50,105 bases of DNA from Burkholderia sp. IMCC1007 (GCF_027257875.1 NZ_JAPVQY010000059.1:1-50105), one strand, 5' to 3'. Shown: positions 34,597 to 43,576, counted from the stretch's first letter. The notes: generated from the sequence alone by a model not told the origin. Translations and numbers: made by a program.

Positions 34597-35558
34597 CCGG
34601 CGGTGTCGCCGGTGGTCTCGCGCAGTTCGTCGCGCACGACGTCCCACAGCGCGCGCACCAGCTTCTGCCGCGGATCGTCGCCCTGCAGCGCGAGCTTGTC
34701 GCAGTAAAGCCGGATTTCCATCGTCAGCGTGAACGGATGCGTGCCGCCGCGCGCGGAGCGGTCGAGCCGGATCAGGCGGCCGCCGGCCACCGCGTCCTCG
34801 ACCGCGCTGTGCGGCAGGAACGCGACACCGTGGCCCGCGAGCGCCATCGCCTTCAGCCCTTCGGCCATGTCGGTTTCGTACACGCGATCGAGGAACAGCC
34901 GCGTCGGCGCGTTCGCGACGATGACCTCGGTCATCCGGCCGAGATACGCGTTCGGCGTATACGACAGGTACGGCACGCGCGCGTCGGCCGTGCCCGGCAG
35001 CGTGTAGCGCGGCCGGCCCGCGCGGCCCGGCGCCGAGAACGGGCTGATCGGCTCGCTGCCGAGGACCAGCATGTCGTAGCGGGCCGGATCGAGCGCGACC
35101 GGGTGGCTCGGGTGGTGATAGCCCATCACCAGATCGCAGCCGCCCTCGACGAGCGACAGCACCGCATCGTGCACGTTCAGCGCGCGCAACCGCGTGTGGA
35201 CCTGCCCCATCTTCGCCTCGATCCGCTGCAGCCAGCGCGGGAAATACGTGAGCGACAGCGTGTGCGGCACCGCGAATTCGATCGTCGGCACCGGCGCGCC
35301 GACGTGGCCGCGCAGCAGCGTGCGCGCCTCGTGCGCCTGCGACAGCATCGTCAGCGCCTGCTCGTAGAAGATCTGGCCGGCCTGCGTGAGTCGCGTCGGA
35401 TAGACCGAACGATCGATCAGCTCGGTCGCGAGCCACGCCTCGAGCGCCTGGATGCGCCGCGAGAACGCGGGCTGCGACACGTGCCGCAGTTCGGCGGAGC
35501 GGCTAAAGCTGCGCGTTTCCGCGAGCGAGACGAAGTCTTCGAGCCATTTCAGTTCCAT
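34593..35558 (-). CDS. LysR family transcriptional regulator
   Basis: 321 residues from ATG 35558. The N-terminal winged helix-turn-helix is standard: MELKWLEDFVSLAETRSFSR then SAELRHVSQPAFSRRIQALE. The effector domain follows from residue 90. The start MELKWLEDFV and the overall text resemble the HypT-like (hypochlorite-responsive) branch, but the reactive residues are not checked. A -10 box TAGAAT is at 35605-35600 on the minus strand. It could regulate gdhA downstream. Confidence 0.92.
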   Translation of the reverse strand: MELKWLEDFVSLAETRSFSRSAELRHVSQPAFSRRIQALEAWLATELIDRSVYPTRLTQAGQIFYEQALTMLSQAHEARTLLRGHVGAPVPTIEFAVPHTLSLTYFPRWLQRIEAKMGQVHTRLRALNVHDAVLSLVEGGCDLVMGYHHPSHPVALDPARYDMLVLGSEPISPFSAPGRAGRPRYTLPGTADARVPYLSYTPNAYLGRMTEVIVANAPTRLFLDRVYETDMAEGLKAMALAGHGVAFLPHSAVEDAVAGGRLIRLDRSARGGTHPFTLTMEIRLYCDKLALQGDDPRQKLVRALWDVVRDELRETTGDTAG

Positions 35559-35694
35559 GCAGGCGGGCGCGGCGGGCGGCGGATCGGGAAGAAGCCTGCA
35601 TTCTACCGGCGGGCGGGCCCGGCCGACGGCGTTGTCCATGGTCCGCCGCCTCCGGCGGCGAGCGGGCCGGCGACGCGGTGCGCTCGGGTGCCCG

Positions 35695-35949
35695 GCTCCG
35701 TTCGGGCTTCGTTGGGGTGCCGTTCGGGCGCCGTCCGCGTGTCGTTCGCGTGTCGTCCCGTCCGAGGGCCGTTCGCGTGCCGTTCGCGTGCCGTTCGCGT
35801 GCCGTTCGGGTGCCGCCTGTGCCGTTCGAGCGCCGTTCGCGTGCCGTCCGGGTGCCGTTCGGGCGCCGTCCGCGTGCCGTGCGGGCTCCGTCCGCGTGCC
35901 GTGCGGGCGCGGCCCGTGCCCGCCGGAGCGCCGTCTGCGCGCCGATCGC
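35695..35949. repeat. Array of about 22 degenerate 11-bp repeats before purB
   Basis: Head-to-tail copies of GTGCCGTTCGC with variants at a few positions (consensus G[TC]GCCGT[TC]CG[CG]). Three neighbouring copies at 35777-35809 are near identical; breaks in phase occur at 35761-35765 and 35810-35818. The 22-base pair of units at 35717-35738 returns at 35852-35873, showing higher-order duplication. Eleven is not a multiple of three, so no reading frame explains it. It fills the gap between the divergent LysR and purB genes. Confidence 0.85.
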
Positions 35950-36003
35950 CCGTCGCAACGGCGGCCGGCCCCCGGTTCGGCCGGGATCGACCCGCGCCAA
36001 TGG

Positions 36004-36009
36004 TAAAAT
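36004..36009 (+). promoter_or_regulatory. -10 box TAAAAT, purB promoter
   Basis: Predicted start near 36016, leader about 45 bases. It lies 55 bases after the last unit of the 11-bp array. No PurR-type operator was recognised. Confidence 0.5.
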
Positions 36010-36060
36010 GCCGGATTCTCCTCCCCCTCGTTCGCCCCGGCCCCAAGGCCCCGCCCGATC

Positions 36061-37449
36061 ATGTCCGACACTCGTCCCGATACGCTTTTCGCCCTCACCG
36101 CGCTCTCGCCCATCGATGGCCGCTACGCCAGCAAGACCGAAGCGCTGCGCGACTGGCTCTCCGAAGCCGCTTTCATGCGCCACCGCGTCACCGTCGAGGT
36201 GCACTGGCTGATCGCGCTGTCGCGCGCCGGCTTCGCGGAAGTCCCGCGCTTCTCCGAAGCGTCCGAACAGTTCCTGCTGCAGCTCGCCGAGCGCTTCACC
36301 GCGCACGACGCCGCGCGCATCAAGGAAATCGAGCGCGTGACGAACCACGACGTGAAGGCCGTCGAATACTGGCTGAAGGAATCGGTGAAGGGCCAGGCCG
36401 AACTCGAGAAGGCCAGCGAATTCATCCACTTCGCGTGCACGTCCGAAGACATCAACAACACGTCGCACGGCATGATGCTCGCCGGCGCGCGCGAGCACGT
36501 GATCGTGCCGGCGCTGCGCACGGTGCACCAGCGCCTCGTCGCGCTGTCGCACGCGCTGGCCGAACAGCCGATGCTGTCGCGCACGCACGGCCAGCCGGCC
36601 AGCCCGACGACGCTCGGCAAGGAACTCGCGAACGTCGCCGCGCGCCTCGACCGCGCGATCGCCCGCATCGAGAAGGTCGAGATCCTCGGCAAGATGAACG
36701 GCGCGGTCGGCAACTTCAACGCGCACCTGTCCGCGTATCCGGAATTCGACTGGGAAGCGTTCTCGCGCGACGTGATCGAGAACCGCCTGAAGCTCACGTT
36801 CAACCCGTACACGATCCAGATCGAGCCGCACGACTACATGGCCGAACTGTTCGACGCCGTGGCGCGCGCGAACACGATCCTGCTCGACCTCGACCGCGAC
36901 GTGTGGGGCTACATCTCGGTCGGCTACTTCAAGCAGAAGACGAAGGCCGGCGAAATCGGCTCGTCGACGATGCCGCACAAGGTCAACCCGATCGACTTCG
37001 AGAACTCGGAAGGCAACCTCGGCCTCGCGAACGCGACGCTGCGCCACCTCGCCGACAAGCTGCCGGTGTCGCGCTGGCAGCGCGACCTGACCGACTCGAC
37101 GGTGCTGCGCAACATGGGCGTCGCGCTCGGCTATTCGCTGCTCGCGTACGACTCGCTGATCCGCGGCCTCGACAAGCTCGAAGTGAACCCGCAGCGCCTG
37201 AACGAAGATCTCGACAACTGCTGGGAAGTGCTCGCCGAACCGGTCCAGACGGTGATGCGCCGCTACGGCATCGAGAACCCGTACGAGCAGCTGAAGGAAC
37301 TGACGCGCGGCAAGGGCATCACGCGCGAAGCGCTGCAGGAATTCGTCGGCACGCTGGCGATCCCGCAGGATGCGAAGGACCGCCTGCTCGCGATGACGCC
37401 GGCGTCGTACATCGGCAAGGCCGTCGAACTCGCGAAGCGGATCGCGTAA
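36061..37449 (+). CDS. purB: Adenylosuccinate lyase
   Basis: 462 residues, long E. coli-type PurB. Splits fumarate from SAICAR and from adenylosuccinate. Signature loop GEIGSSTMPHKVNPIDFE near residue 300 with the catalytic serine; FACTSEDINNTSH and SRTHGQPASPTTLGKE hold the other active-site His and substrate residues. Homotetramer in the cytosol. A very strong terminator follows. Confidence 0.98.
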   Translation: MSDTRPDTLFALTALSPIDGRYASKTEALRDWLSEAAFMRHRVTVEVHWLIALSRAGFAEVPRFSEASEQFLLQLAERFTAHDAARIKEIERVTNHDVKAVEYWLKESVKGQAELEKASEFIHFACTSEDINNTSHGMMLAGAREHVIVPALRTVHQRLVALSHALAEQPMLSRTHGQPASPTTLGKELANVAARLDRAIARIEKVEILGKMNGAVGNFNAHLSAYPEFDWEAFSRDVIENRLKLTFNPYTIQIEPHDYMAELFDAVARANTILLDLDRDVWGYISVGYFKQKTKAGEIGSSTMPHKVNPIDFENSEGNLGLANATLRHLADKLPVSRWQRDLTDSTVLRNMGVALGYSLLAYDSLIRGLDKLEVNPQRLNEDLDNCWEVLAEPVQTVMRRYGIENPYEQLKELTRGKGITREALQEFVGTLAIPQDAKDRLLAMTPASYIGKAVELAKRIA

Positions 37450-37469
37450 GCGCCGCCGTCGCCTGACGC

Positions 37470-37509
37470 AAAAAAGCCCGATGCGAAGCAATTCGCATCG
37501 GGCTTTTTT
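37470..37509 (+). terminator. Strong terminator after purB
   Basis: Arms AAAAAAGCCCGATGCGAA and TTCGCATCGGGCTTTTTT around GCAA: eighteen base pairs, with A and T runs. Confidence 0.93.
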
Positions 37510-37548
37510 ACTGGCGCATCGCGCGGGGACCAACGCCCGGAACGGCCC

Positions 37549-37690
37549 GCGCCGCCGTATCCGCAGCTCGATCCGGCCGCCGTGCACGACACGATGTTCG
37601 ACGTGCTGCTGAACGGCATCCGCGTCGAAGAAGCCGAGCCGTCGTTCCGAGGCGGGACGGCAAGCGGGATTTCCCCCAACATGCGCGCGC
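37549..37690 (+). other. Protein-like fragment in the purB-gntK gap
   Basis: One frame reads APPYPQLDPAAVHDTMFDVL then LNGIRVEEAEPSFRGG, unlike the Arg-rich shadows around it, but has no start signal and is bounded by two terminators. It may be the scrap of an older gene. I do not recognise the family. Confidence 0.25.
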
Positions 37691-37718
37691 AGCCTGGCCG
37701 GCTTGCTCGCCGCGAACG

Positions 37719-37744
37719 AAAAAGGCGCCCGTGGGCGCCTTTTC
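37719..37744 (-). terminator. Terminator after gntK
   Basis: AAAGGCGCCC and GGGCGCCTTT with a GT loop; A run on the plus-strand left becomes the T run on the minus strand. It ends gntP-gntK. Confidence 0.85.
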
Positions 37745-37776
37745 CAGTTTGAAGCGACGATGGCCGCGAACCGCGC

Positions 37777-38280
37777 TCAGCGCTGCTGCGCGAGACCGAG
37801 CTTCAGCATGACCTGATCGACGATCTGCTCGGGCGTCAGCTCGATGCTGACCTCGATCGCTTCGTCCGGGCCCGGTTCCTCGAGCGTGTCGAGCTGGCTC
37901 TTCAGCAGCGACGGATCGAAGAAATGGCCGGTGCGGCTCTTCAGGCGCTCGTGCAACATCTCGAACGAACCCTTCAGATACACGAACCGCACGTCGGTGT
38001 CGGTGCCGCGCAGCACGTCGCGGTACGACCGCTTCAGCGACGAGCACGTGAACACGGCGGTTTCGCCCGCGCGCTGCTTTTCCTCGATGGCCGCGCGGAT
38101 CGTACGCAGCCACGGCCAGCGGTCTTCATCGGTCAGCGGAATGCCGTGGTGCATCTTTTCCTTGTTCGCCGCGCTGTGAAACGCGTCGCCGTCGGTATAG
38201 CTGCACGCCAGGCGTTCCGCCAGCATTTCGCCGATCAGCGACTTGCCCGCGCCCGACACGCCCATTGCGATCAGAATCAT
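37777..38280 (-). CDS. gntK: Gluconokinase
   Basis: 167 residues. P-loop GVSGAGKS at residues 8-15; DGDAFHSAANKEKMHHGIPL is the gluconate-binding segment; CSSLKRSYRDVLR and GHFFDPSLLKSQLDTLEEP complete the GntK signature. Phosphorylates gluconate to 6-phosphogluconate in the cytosol. It lies 13 bases after gntP and feeds the Edd-Eda pathway encoded to the right. Confidence 0.96.
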   Translation of the reverse strand: MILIAMGVSGAGKSLIGEMLAERLACSYTDGDAFHSAANKEKMHHGIPLTDEDRWPWLRTIRAAIEEKQRAGETAVFTCSSLKRSYRDVLRGTDTDVRFVYLKGSFEMLHERLKSRTGHFFDPSLLKSQLDTLEEPGPDEAIEVSIELTPEQIVDQVMLKLGLAQQR

Positions 38281-38293
38281 TGACTACCCCTTG

Positions 38294-39655
38294 TTACAGA
38301 ACCAGGCTCAGCAGCAGCGTAAAGCTCAGACCGAGCACCGAGATGATGGTTTCAAGCAGCGACCAGGTCTTGAACGTTTGACCGACCGTCATCCCGAAGT
38401 ATTCCTTGATCAGCCAGAAACCGCCGTCGTTCACGTGCGAGAAAATCAGCGAACCCGAGCCCGTGGCGAGCACGAGCAGCTCCGGACGAACCGCCGCACC
38501 CGACGCCGCGGCGATCGGCGCGACGATGCCGCAGGCCGTCGTCATCGCGACCGTCGCCGAACCCGTCGCGAGGCGCATCAGCGCCGCGACGAACCAGCCG
38601 AGCAGCAGCGGGGACAGATGCGCGTGCTTCGCGGTCTCGACGATCTGCTGCGAGATCCCGCTGTCGCGCAGGACGCCGCCGAAGCCGCCGCCCGCGCCGA
38701 CGATCAGCGTGATCCCGGCGATCGGCGCCAGGCACTCGCCGCAGAACTTCTGGATCTGGTCGCGGTTGAAGCCCTGCAGCTTGCCGAACGTGAAGAAGCT
38801 CACGAGCACGGCGATCAGCAGCGCGACGTCCGAGTTGCCGGCAAAGCGCAGCAGGTTGTTCGGCAGCGATTTCGGCGCGAACACCAGGTCGGCCCAGCTG
38901 CCGATGAGCATCAGCACGACGGGCAGCAGGATCGTGAACAACGTGATGCCGAAGCTCGGCAGCTCGCGCTTGCCGCCATCGGTGCGCGAATCGACGAATT
39001 GCGACGCGAGCGGGTTGTTTTCCGGCAGCTTCACGAACTTCGAGATCATCAGCGCGAACAGCGGGCCCGCGATGATCGCGGTCGGCACGCCGACGATCAG
39101 GCCGAATGCGATCGTCTTGCCGATATCGGCGCCATATTGCTGGACGGCGAGCAGCGCGGCCGGGTGCGGCGGGATCAGCCCGTGCACGACGGACAGGCCG
39201 GCCACCATCGGCAGGCCGACGACGAGCAGCGACTTGCCGGTGCGCTTCGCGACGTTGAACGCGATCGGGATCAGCAGCACGAAGCCGACTTCGAAGAACA
39301 CCGGCAGGCCGACGATGATCGCGACGAACATCATCGCCCAGTGGATGTTCTTTTCACCGAACCAGTCGATCAGCGTGGTCGCGATCCGTTCGGCGCCGCC
39401 CGATTCGGCCATCATCTTGCCGAGCATCGTGCCGAGGCCGACGACGATCGCGATGTGGCCGAGCGTGCCGCCGGTGCCCGTTTCGAACGACTTGACGATC
39501 TTGTCCATCGGCATGCCGACGGCGAGACCGAGGCCAAGCGAAACGATGATCAGCACCAGGAACGGGTAGATCTTGTAGCGCGCGATCATCAGGATCAGCG
39601 CGGCGATCGCGATCAGCGTGAATACGAGCAGCATGCTGCCTTGGACAGCCCCCAT
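38294..39655 (-). CDS. gntP: Gluconate permease, GntP family
   Basis: 453 residues with about 12-14 hydrophobic segments in the inner membrane. Family marks: IIVSLGLGLAVGMPMDKIV, LPVFFEVGFVLLIPIAF, GLIPPHPAALLA and the late ALMRLATGSATVAMTTACGI. Gluconate:H+ symporter type. AAGGAGG lies shortly before ATG 39655. Transcribed with gntK. Confidence 0.94.
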   Translation of the reverse strand: MGAVQGSMLLVFTLIAIAALILMIARYKIYPFLVLIIVSLGLGLAVGMPMDKIVKSFETGTGGTLGHIAIVVGLGTMLGKMMAESGGAERIATTLIDWFGEKNIHWAMMFVAIIVGLPVFFEVGFVLLIPIAFNVAKRTGKSLLVVGLPMVAGLSVVHGLIPPHPAALLAVQQYGADIGKTIAFGLIVGVPTAIIAGPLFALMISKFVKLPENNPLASQFVDSRTDGGKRELPSFGITLFTILLPVVLMLIGSWADLVFAPKSLPNNLLRFAGNSDVALLIAVLVSFFTFGKLQGFNRDQIQKFCGECLAPIAGITLIVGAGGGFGGVLRDSGISQQIVETAKHAHLSPLLLGWFVAALMRLATGSATVAMTTACGIVAPIAAASGAAVRPELLVLATGSGSLIFSHVNDGGFWLIKEYFGMTVGQTFKTWSLLETIISVLGLSFTLLLSLVL

Positions 39656-39807
39656 GTGGCACTCCTCCTTGGATTGTTCGAACCGGGCGAGTGGTAGCGA
39701 GTATGCCCGGCTATGCAGGTCTCCGAAACACGGGGGGTTCCCACCCCGTCAGGACGCTGAATTTTACTTATCTTTACGGTCCGCGGATAGAACCGGTTCC
39801 ATCAGCA

Positions 39808-39851
39808 AAAACCCTCGGTAAAACAAGCACTAAGCTCGCCTACCGAGGGTT
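39808..39851 (-). terminator. Terminator after eda
   Basis: ACCCTCGGTA and TACCGAGGGT pair across a 20-base loop; the minus strand continues into TTTTTG. It closes the edd-eda operon. The remaining gap before gntP (39656-39807) shows a CATACT -10-like site for gntP and nothing else. Confidence 0.75.
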
Positions 39852-39873
39852 GAACGGTCATCCGGTACAAGTC

Positions 39874-40500
39874 TTAGCGGGGAAGCTGGCTCGCCGCTTG
39901 CGCGAGACGCGTGACTTCGGCCCAGTCCTGCGCGGCGAGCGCCGCCTTCGGCGTGAGCCACGAGCCGCCGACGCACACGACGTTCGGCAGCTTCAGGAAA
40001 TTCGGCGCGGTGTCGACCGTGATGCCGCCCGTCGGGCAGAACTTCAGCCCCGGGAACGGCCCGTGGAACGCCTGCAGCATCGGCACGCCGCCGGCTTGCT
40101 GCGCGGGGAAGAACTTCACGATCTCGTAGCCGAATTCGAGCGCCTGGATGATGTCGCTCGGCGTCATCACGCCCGGCAGCAGCGGCAGGTCCGCGTCGAG
40201 CGACGCGAGGTGCAGCTCCTTCGTCAGGCCCGGCGACACGCCGAACTTCGCACCCGCGCGCTTCGCCTGCGCGCAGTGTTCGGGCTTCGTGATCGTGCCG
40301 ACGCCGACGACGATGTCGTCCGCGAGCTGGCTCGCGCGCTGGATCGCTTCCAGCCCTGCCGGCGTGCGCAGCGTGATTTCGAGCACCTTGACGCCCCCCG
40401 CGTGCAACGCGCGCGACACGTGTTCGCCCTGCTCGACCGAGTCGAATGCGAGCACCGGAATGACCGGGCCCAGCTTCACGATTTCAGCAATCGTCTTCAT
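39874..40500 (-). CDS. eda: KDPG/KHG aldolase
   Basis: 208 residues. TIM barrel: VIPVLAFDSVEQG at the start, LEITLRTPAGLEAI with the catalytic Glu, VGVGTITKPEH, and the Schiff-base lysine in GYEIVKFFPAQQAGG; CPTGGIT binds phosphate. It splits 2-keto-3-deoxy-6-phosphogluconate to pyruvate and glyceraldehyde-3-phosphate. GGAG lies eight bases before the ATG; 19 bases after edd. Confidence 0.97.
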   Translation of the reverse strand: MKTIAEIVKLGPVIPVLAFDSVEQGEHVSRALHAGGVKVLEITLRTPAGLEAIQRASQLADDIVVGVGTITKPEHCAQAKRAGAKFGVSPGLTKELHLASLDADLPLLPGVMTPSDIIQALEFGYEIVKFFPAQQAGGVPMLQAFHGPFPGLKFCPTGGITVDTAPNFLKLPNVVCVGGSWLTPKAALAAQDWAEVTRLAQAASQLPR

Positions 40501-40519
40501 TGATGTGGCTCCTTGAAAT

Positions 40520-42376
40520 TCATGCGGCGACGTGGACGGCCGTTTCGCCGACCAGCGTCCCGAAAACCGATGCGCCCTGCTCGGCCGGTGCGGCCGCCGC
40601 GCGGAACACGCCGAACAGTTCGCGCCCGAAACCGACTTCGTTCTCGGCCTGGTGCAGCGGCTGGGCGACCGGGCGCGCGTGCCACTCGGCGTCGTCGACC
40701 TCGATGTCGAGCACGCCGGCTTCCGCGTCGATCACGAGCATGTCGCCCGTCTTCACCTTGCCGATCGGGCCGGCCAGCAGCGCTTCCGGCGACACGTGGA
40801 TCACGGCCGGCACCTTGCCCGACGCGCCCGACATGCGGCCGTCGGTAACGAGCGCGACGTGGAAGCCCTGATCCTGCAGCACGCCGAGCAGCGGCGTCAA
40901 ACGATGCAGCTCGGGCATCCCGTTCGCGCGCGCGCCCTGGAAGCGCACCACCGCGACGAAATCGCGCTTCAGCTCGCCGCGATCGAACGCCGCCTGCACG
41001 GCTTCCTGCGAATCGAACACGATCGCGGGCGCCGTCACCTTGCGGTGCTCGGGCGCGACGGCCGAAATCTTGATCACGCCGCGGCCGAGCCGGCCCTGCA
41101 TCAGGCGCAGGCCGCCGTCCGGCTGGAACGGATCGCGAATGCCGCGCAGCACCTTCGTGTCGTGGCTCTCGGCGGTGCCGTCGACCCACGTCAGCTTGCC
41201 GTCGATCAGCTTCGGCTCCTTCGTATAGTGCGTGAGCCCCTTGCCCGCGACGGTGGTCACGTCTTCGTGCAGCAGCCCGCCTTCGAGCAGGTTGCGCACC
41301 AGGAACGCGACGCCGCCGGCCGCGTGGAAGTGGTTCACGTCGGCCTTGCCGTTCGGGTAGATCTTCGCGAGCAGCGGCACGACGGCCGACAGCTCGTCGA
41401 AATCGTTCCAGTCGATCAGGATGCCGGCCGCGCGCGCGATCGCGACGAGGTGCAGGGTGTGGTTGGTCGAGCCGCCCGTCGCGAGCAGCGCGACGATCCC
41501 GTTGACGATCGCCTTCTCGTCGATCACGTGGCCGATCGGCGTGTACTGGCCGCGCTCGACCGTCAGGTCGAGCACGCGGCGCGCGGCCTCGGCCGTCAGC
41601 GCGGTACGCAGCGGCGTGTGCGGATGAACGAACGCCGAACCCGGCAGGTGCAGCCCCATCAGCTCCATCAGCATCTGGTTGCTGTTGGCGGTGCCGTAGA
41701 ACGTGCAGGTGCCGTGGCCGTGATACGCGGCCGATTCGGCTTCGAGCAGCGCGTCGCGGCCGACCTGGCCGGTCGCGAACTGCTGGCGGATCTTCGCCTT
41801 GTCGTCGTTGGACAGGCCGCTCGTCATCGGGCCGGCCGGCACGAAGATCGTCGGCAGGTGGCCGAACTGCAGCGCGCCGATCAAGAGGCCCGGCACGATC
41901 TTGTCGCAGATGCCGAGGCAGAGCGCCGCGTCGAACATGTTGTGGGTGAGCGCGATCGCCGTGCCCATCGCGATCGCCTCGCGCGAGAACAGCGACAGCT
42001 CCATCCCGGGGTTGCCCTGCGTGACGCCGTCGCACATCGCCGGCACGCCGCCGGCGAACTGTGCGACGCCGCCGTTCTCGCGCGCGGCCGCCTTGATGAT
42101 GTCGGGGAAATCCTTGTACGGCGCGTGCGCGGACAGCATCTCGTTGTACGAGGACACGATGCCGATGTTCGGCTCGCGGATCGCCTTGATCTGGAACTTG
42201 TCGCTGCCCTCGAGGCCCGCGAAACCGTGCGCGAGGTTCGCGCACGACAGCGCGCCGCGTGCAGGGAACTTGCCTTGCGCGCCGTCGATGCGCTGCAGAT
42301 AGGCGGAACGGGTCGATTGGCTGCGGGCGATCACGCGATCGGTGACTTTTGCCAGAGTGGGGTGCAGCGACGTCAT
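40520..42376 (-). CDS. edd: 6-phosphogluconate dehydratase
   Basis: 618 residues, the Edd rather than IlvD length. IlvD/Edd signatures: CANLAHGFAGLEGSDK and CDGVTQGNPGMELSLFSRE, CLGICDKIVPGLLIGAL, CTFYGTANSNQMLMELMGL (the three Cys of the Fe-S cluster), and VTDGRMSGASGKVPAVIHV near the end. It dehydrates 6-phosphogluconate to KDPG. AGGAG lies before the ATG. The HexR-type operator is 84 bases upstream. Confidence 0.97.
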   Translation of the reverse strand: MTSLHPTLAKVTDRVIARSQSTRSAYLQRIDGAQGKFPARGALSCANLAHGFAGLEGSDKFQIKAIREPNIGIVSSYNEMLSAHAPYKDFPDIIKAAARENGGVAQFAGGVPAMCDGVTQGNPGMELSLFSREAIAMGTAIALTHNMFDAALCLGICDKIVPGLLIGALQFGHLPTIFVPAGPMTSGLSNDDKAKIRQQFATGQVGRDALLEAESAAYHGHGTCTFYGTANSNQMLMELMGLHLPGSAFVHPHTPLRTALTAEAARRVLDLTVERGQYTPIGHVIDEKAIVNGIVALLATGGSTNHTLHLVAIARAAGILIDWNDFDELSAVVPLLAKIYPNGKADVNHFHAAGGVAFLVRNLLEGGLLHEDVTTVAGKGLTHYTKEPKLIDGKLTWVDGTAESHDTKVLRGIRDPFQPDGGLRLMQGRLGRGVIKISAVAPEHRKVTAPAIVFDSQEAVQAAFDRGELKRDFVAVVRFQGARANGMPELHRLTPLLGVLQDQGFHVALVTDGRMSGASGKVPAVIHVSPEALLAGPIGKVKTGDMLVIDAEAGVLDIEVDDAEWHARPVAQPLHQAENEVGFGRELFGVFRAAAAPAEQGASVFGTLVGETAVHVAA

Positions 42377-42459
42377 GCTGGGCGCTCCTGTATGCCGGAC
42401 GACACCGGCGGTTGGAATCGTGGGGACGGTCGAGTGCGTCGAACGAACGAAGCCAGTCT

Positions 42460-42474
42460 AGTAGAAAAACTACA
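42460..42474. promoter_or_regulatory. HexR-type operator of edd-eda
   Basis: AGTAG, five bases AAAAA, CTACA: an inverted repeat matching TGTAG-N5-CTACA but for the first base. It lies in the promoter zone of edd. HexR boxes of this kind are known in gamma-proteobacteria and pseudomonads. Confidence 0.7.
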
Positions 42475-42526
42475 AGCGCGCAATGCAGATCGATCTGTAC
42501 GCAACCGCCATTCCCGCCACCAGCAA

Positions 42527-42557
42527 GGTTTTACCTAGTGAAAACCCTAATTTTCAC
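42527..42557. repeat. Two overlapping inverted repeats in the edd-hexR gap
   Basis: GTGAAAA-CCCTAA-TTTTCAC (42538-42557) is a perfect repeat with 7-bp arms. GGTTTT (42527-42532) and AAAACC (42541-42546) form another that shares the middle arm. No match to the HexR box; possibly the operator of a second regulator or a switchable structure. Confidence 0.6.
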
Positions 42558-42602
42558 CACTACCTACGCGAGGACAGGCCAACGAAAGAGCTAGCATTTT
42601 CA

Positions 42603-42617
42603 TGTAGATTTTCTACA
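42603..42617. promoter_or_regulatory. HexR-type operator of hexR
   Basis: TGTAG-ATTTT-CTACA, a perfect inverted repeat 53 bases before the hexR start. It overlaps a -10-like TACAAT (42614-42619), so binding would block hexR itself: autorepression. Confidence 0.75.
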
Positions 42618-42669
42618 ATTCGATTGCGATACACTCGCTCATCCGAACCCGATTTACATCTGCCGTCCC

Positions 42670-43518
42670 ATGCTGCCTCGCATTGAAGCGATCCGCGCCG
42701 AGTTGCGCCCGTCCGAGCGCAAGCTCGCCGACTACATCCTCGCCGCGCCGCGCGAGGTGCTCGACCTCGCAATGACCGAGCTGTCGACCCGCGCGGGCGT
42801 CAGCCAGCCGACGATCGCGCGCTTCTGCCAGGCGCTCGGCTGCAGCGGCTTTCGCGAATTCAAGATCCGGCTCGCGCAGAGCGTCGCGCCCGGCGTGTCG
42901 TCGGTGTATCGCGACGTCGAGCCCGACGAACCGGCGCCCGGCATCATCGGCAAGGTGTTCGACCGCACGATCGGCGCGCTGATCGAGGTGCGCAACAGCC
43001 TGTCGGCCGGCAGCGTCGCCGACGCGATCGCGCTGCTGTCGAACGCGTCGCGCATCGAGTTCTACGGCGCCGGCGGCTCGGGCATCGCCGCGCAGGACAT
43101 CCAGCACAAGTTCTTCCGGCTCGGCGTGCCGAGCGTCGCGTATTCCGACCCGCACACGTTCTCGATGTCGTCGGCGCTGCTCGGGCCGCACGACGTCGTC
43201 GTCGCGATCTCGAACACCGGCCGCACGCGCGACATCGTCGATGCCGCGCGCTCCGCGCTCGCGTGCGGCGCGAAAGTCGTCGCGATCACGCAGAGCCATT
43301 CGCCGCTCGCGAAGCTCGCGACGGTGAGCCTCGCATCGAACGTCGCCGAGGAAACCGACGTGTTCTCGCCGATGACGTCGCGGATGTCGCACCTCGCGAT
43401 CGGTGACATCCTCGCGGTCGGCGTCGCGCTGTCGCGCGGGCCCGCGCTGATGGAGCGGGTCGGCCGCGCGAAGGAAGCGATCACGCGGCGCCGGATCGAC
43501 GACGGCACGAAGGATTGA
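42670..43518 (+). CDS. hexR: RpiR family regulator HexR
   Basis: 282 residues. N-terminal helix-turn-helix of the RpiR family (ELSTRAGVSQPTIARFCQAL, then GCSGFREFKIRLAQ), then an SIS sugar-phosphate domain (IEFYGAGGSGIAAQDIQHKF, VVVAISNTGRTRDIVDAARS, VAITQSHSPLAKLA). In known cases HexR is released by KDPG. Divergent from edd, with two matching operators between them, which supports the name. It ends before a GC hairpin at 43577. Confidence 0.92.
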   Translation: MLPRIEAIRAELRPSERKLADYILAAPREVLDLAMTELSTRAGVSQPTIARFCQALGCSGFREFKIRLAQSVAPGVSSVYRDVEPDEPAPGIIGKVFDRTIGALIEVRNSLSAGSVADAIALLSNASRIEFYGAGGSGIAAQDIQHKFFRLGVPSVAYSDPHTFSMSSALLGPHDVVVAISNTGRTRDIVDAARSALACGAKVVAITQSHSPLAKLATVSLASNVAEETDVFSPMTSRMSHLAIGDILAVGVALSRGPALMERVGRAKEAITRRRIDDGTKD

Positions 43519-43576
43519 ATCCGCGCCGCGCGAACCGGGAATAAAAGCGGGACGTAAAAACGGCACGTAAACGAAC

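Noticed and set aside
35695..35949. Repeat array as a CRISPR
   Set aside because: Units are 11 bp, adjoining, without spacers, and no cas genes are near.
33114..37466. Plus-strand open frame of 1450 codons across gdhA, LysR and purB
   Set aside because: Shadow of genes on both strands; composition is that of antisense GC-rich coding DNA, and it crosses the 11-bp array, whose period makes all frames open.
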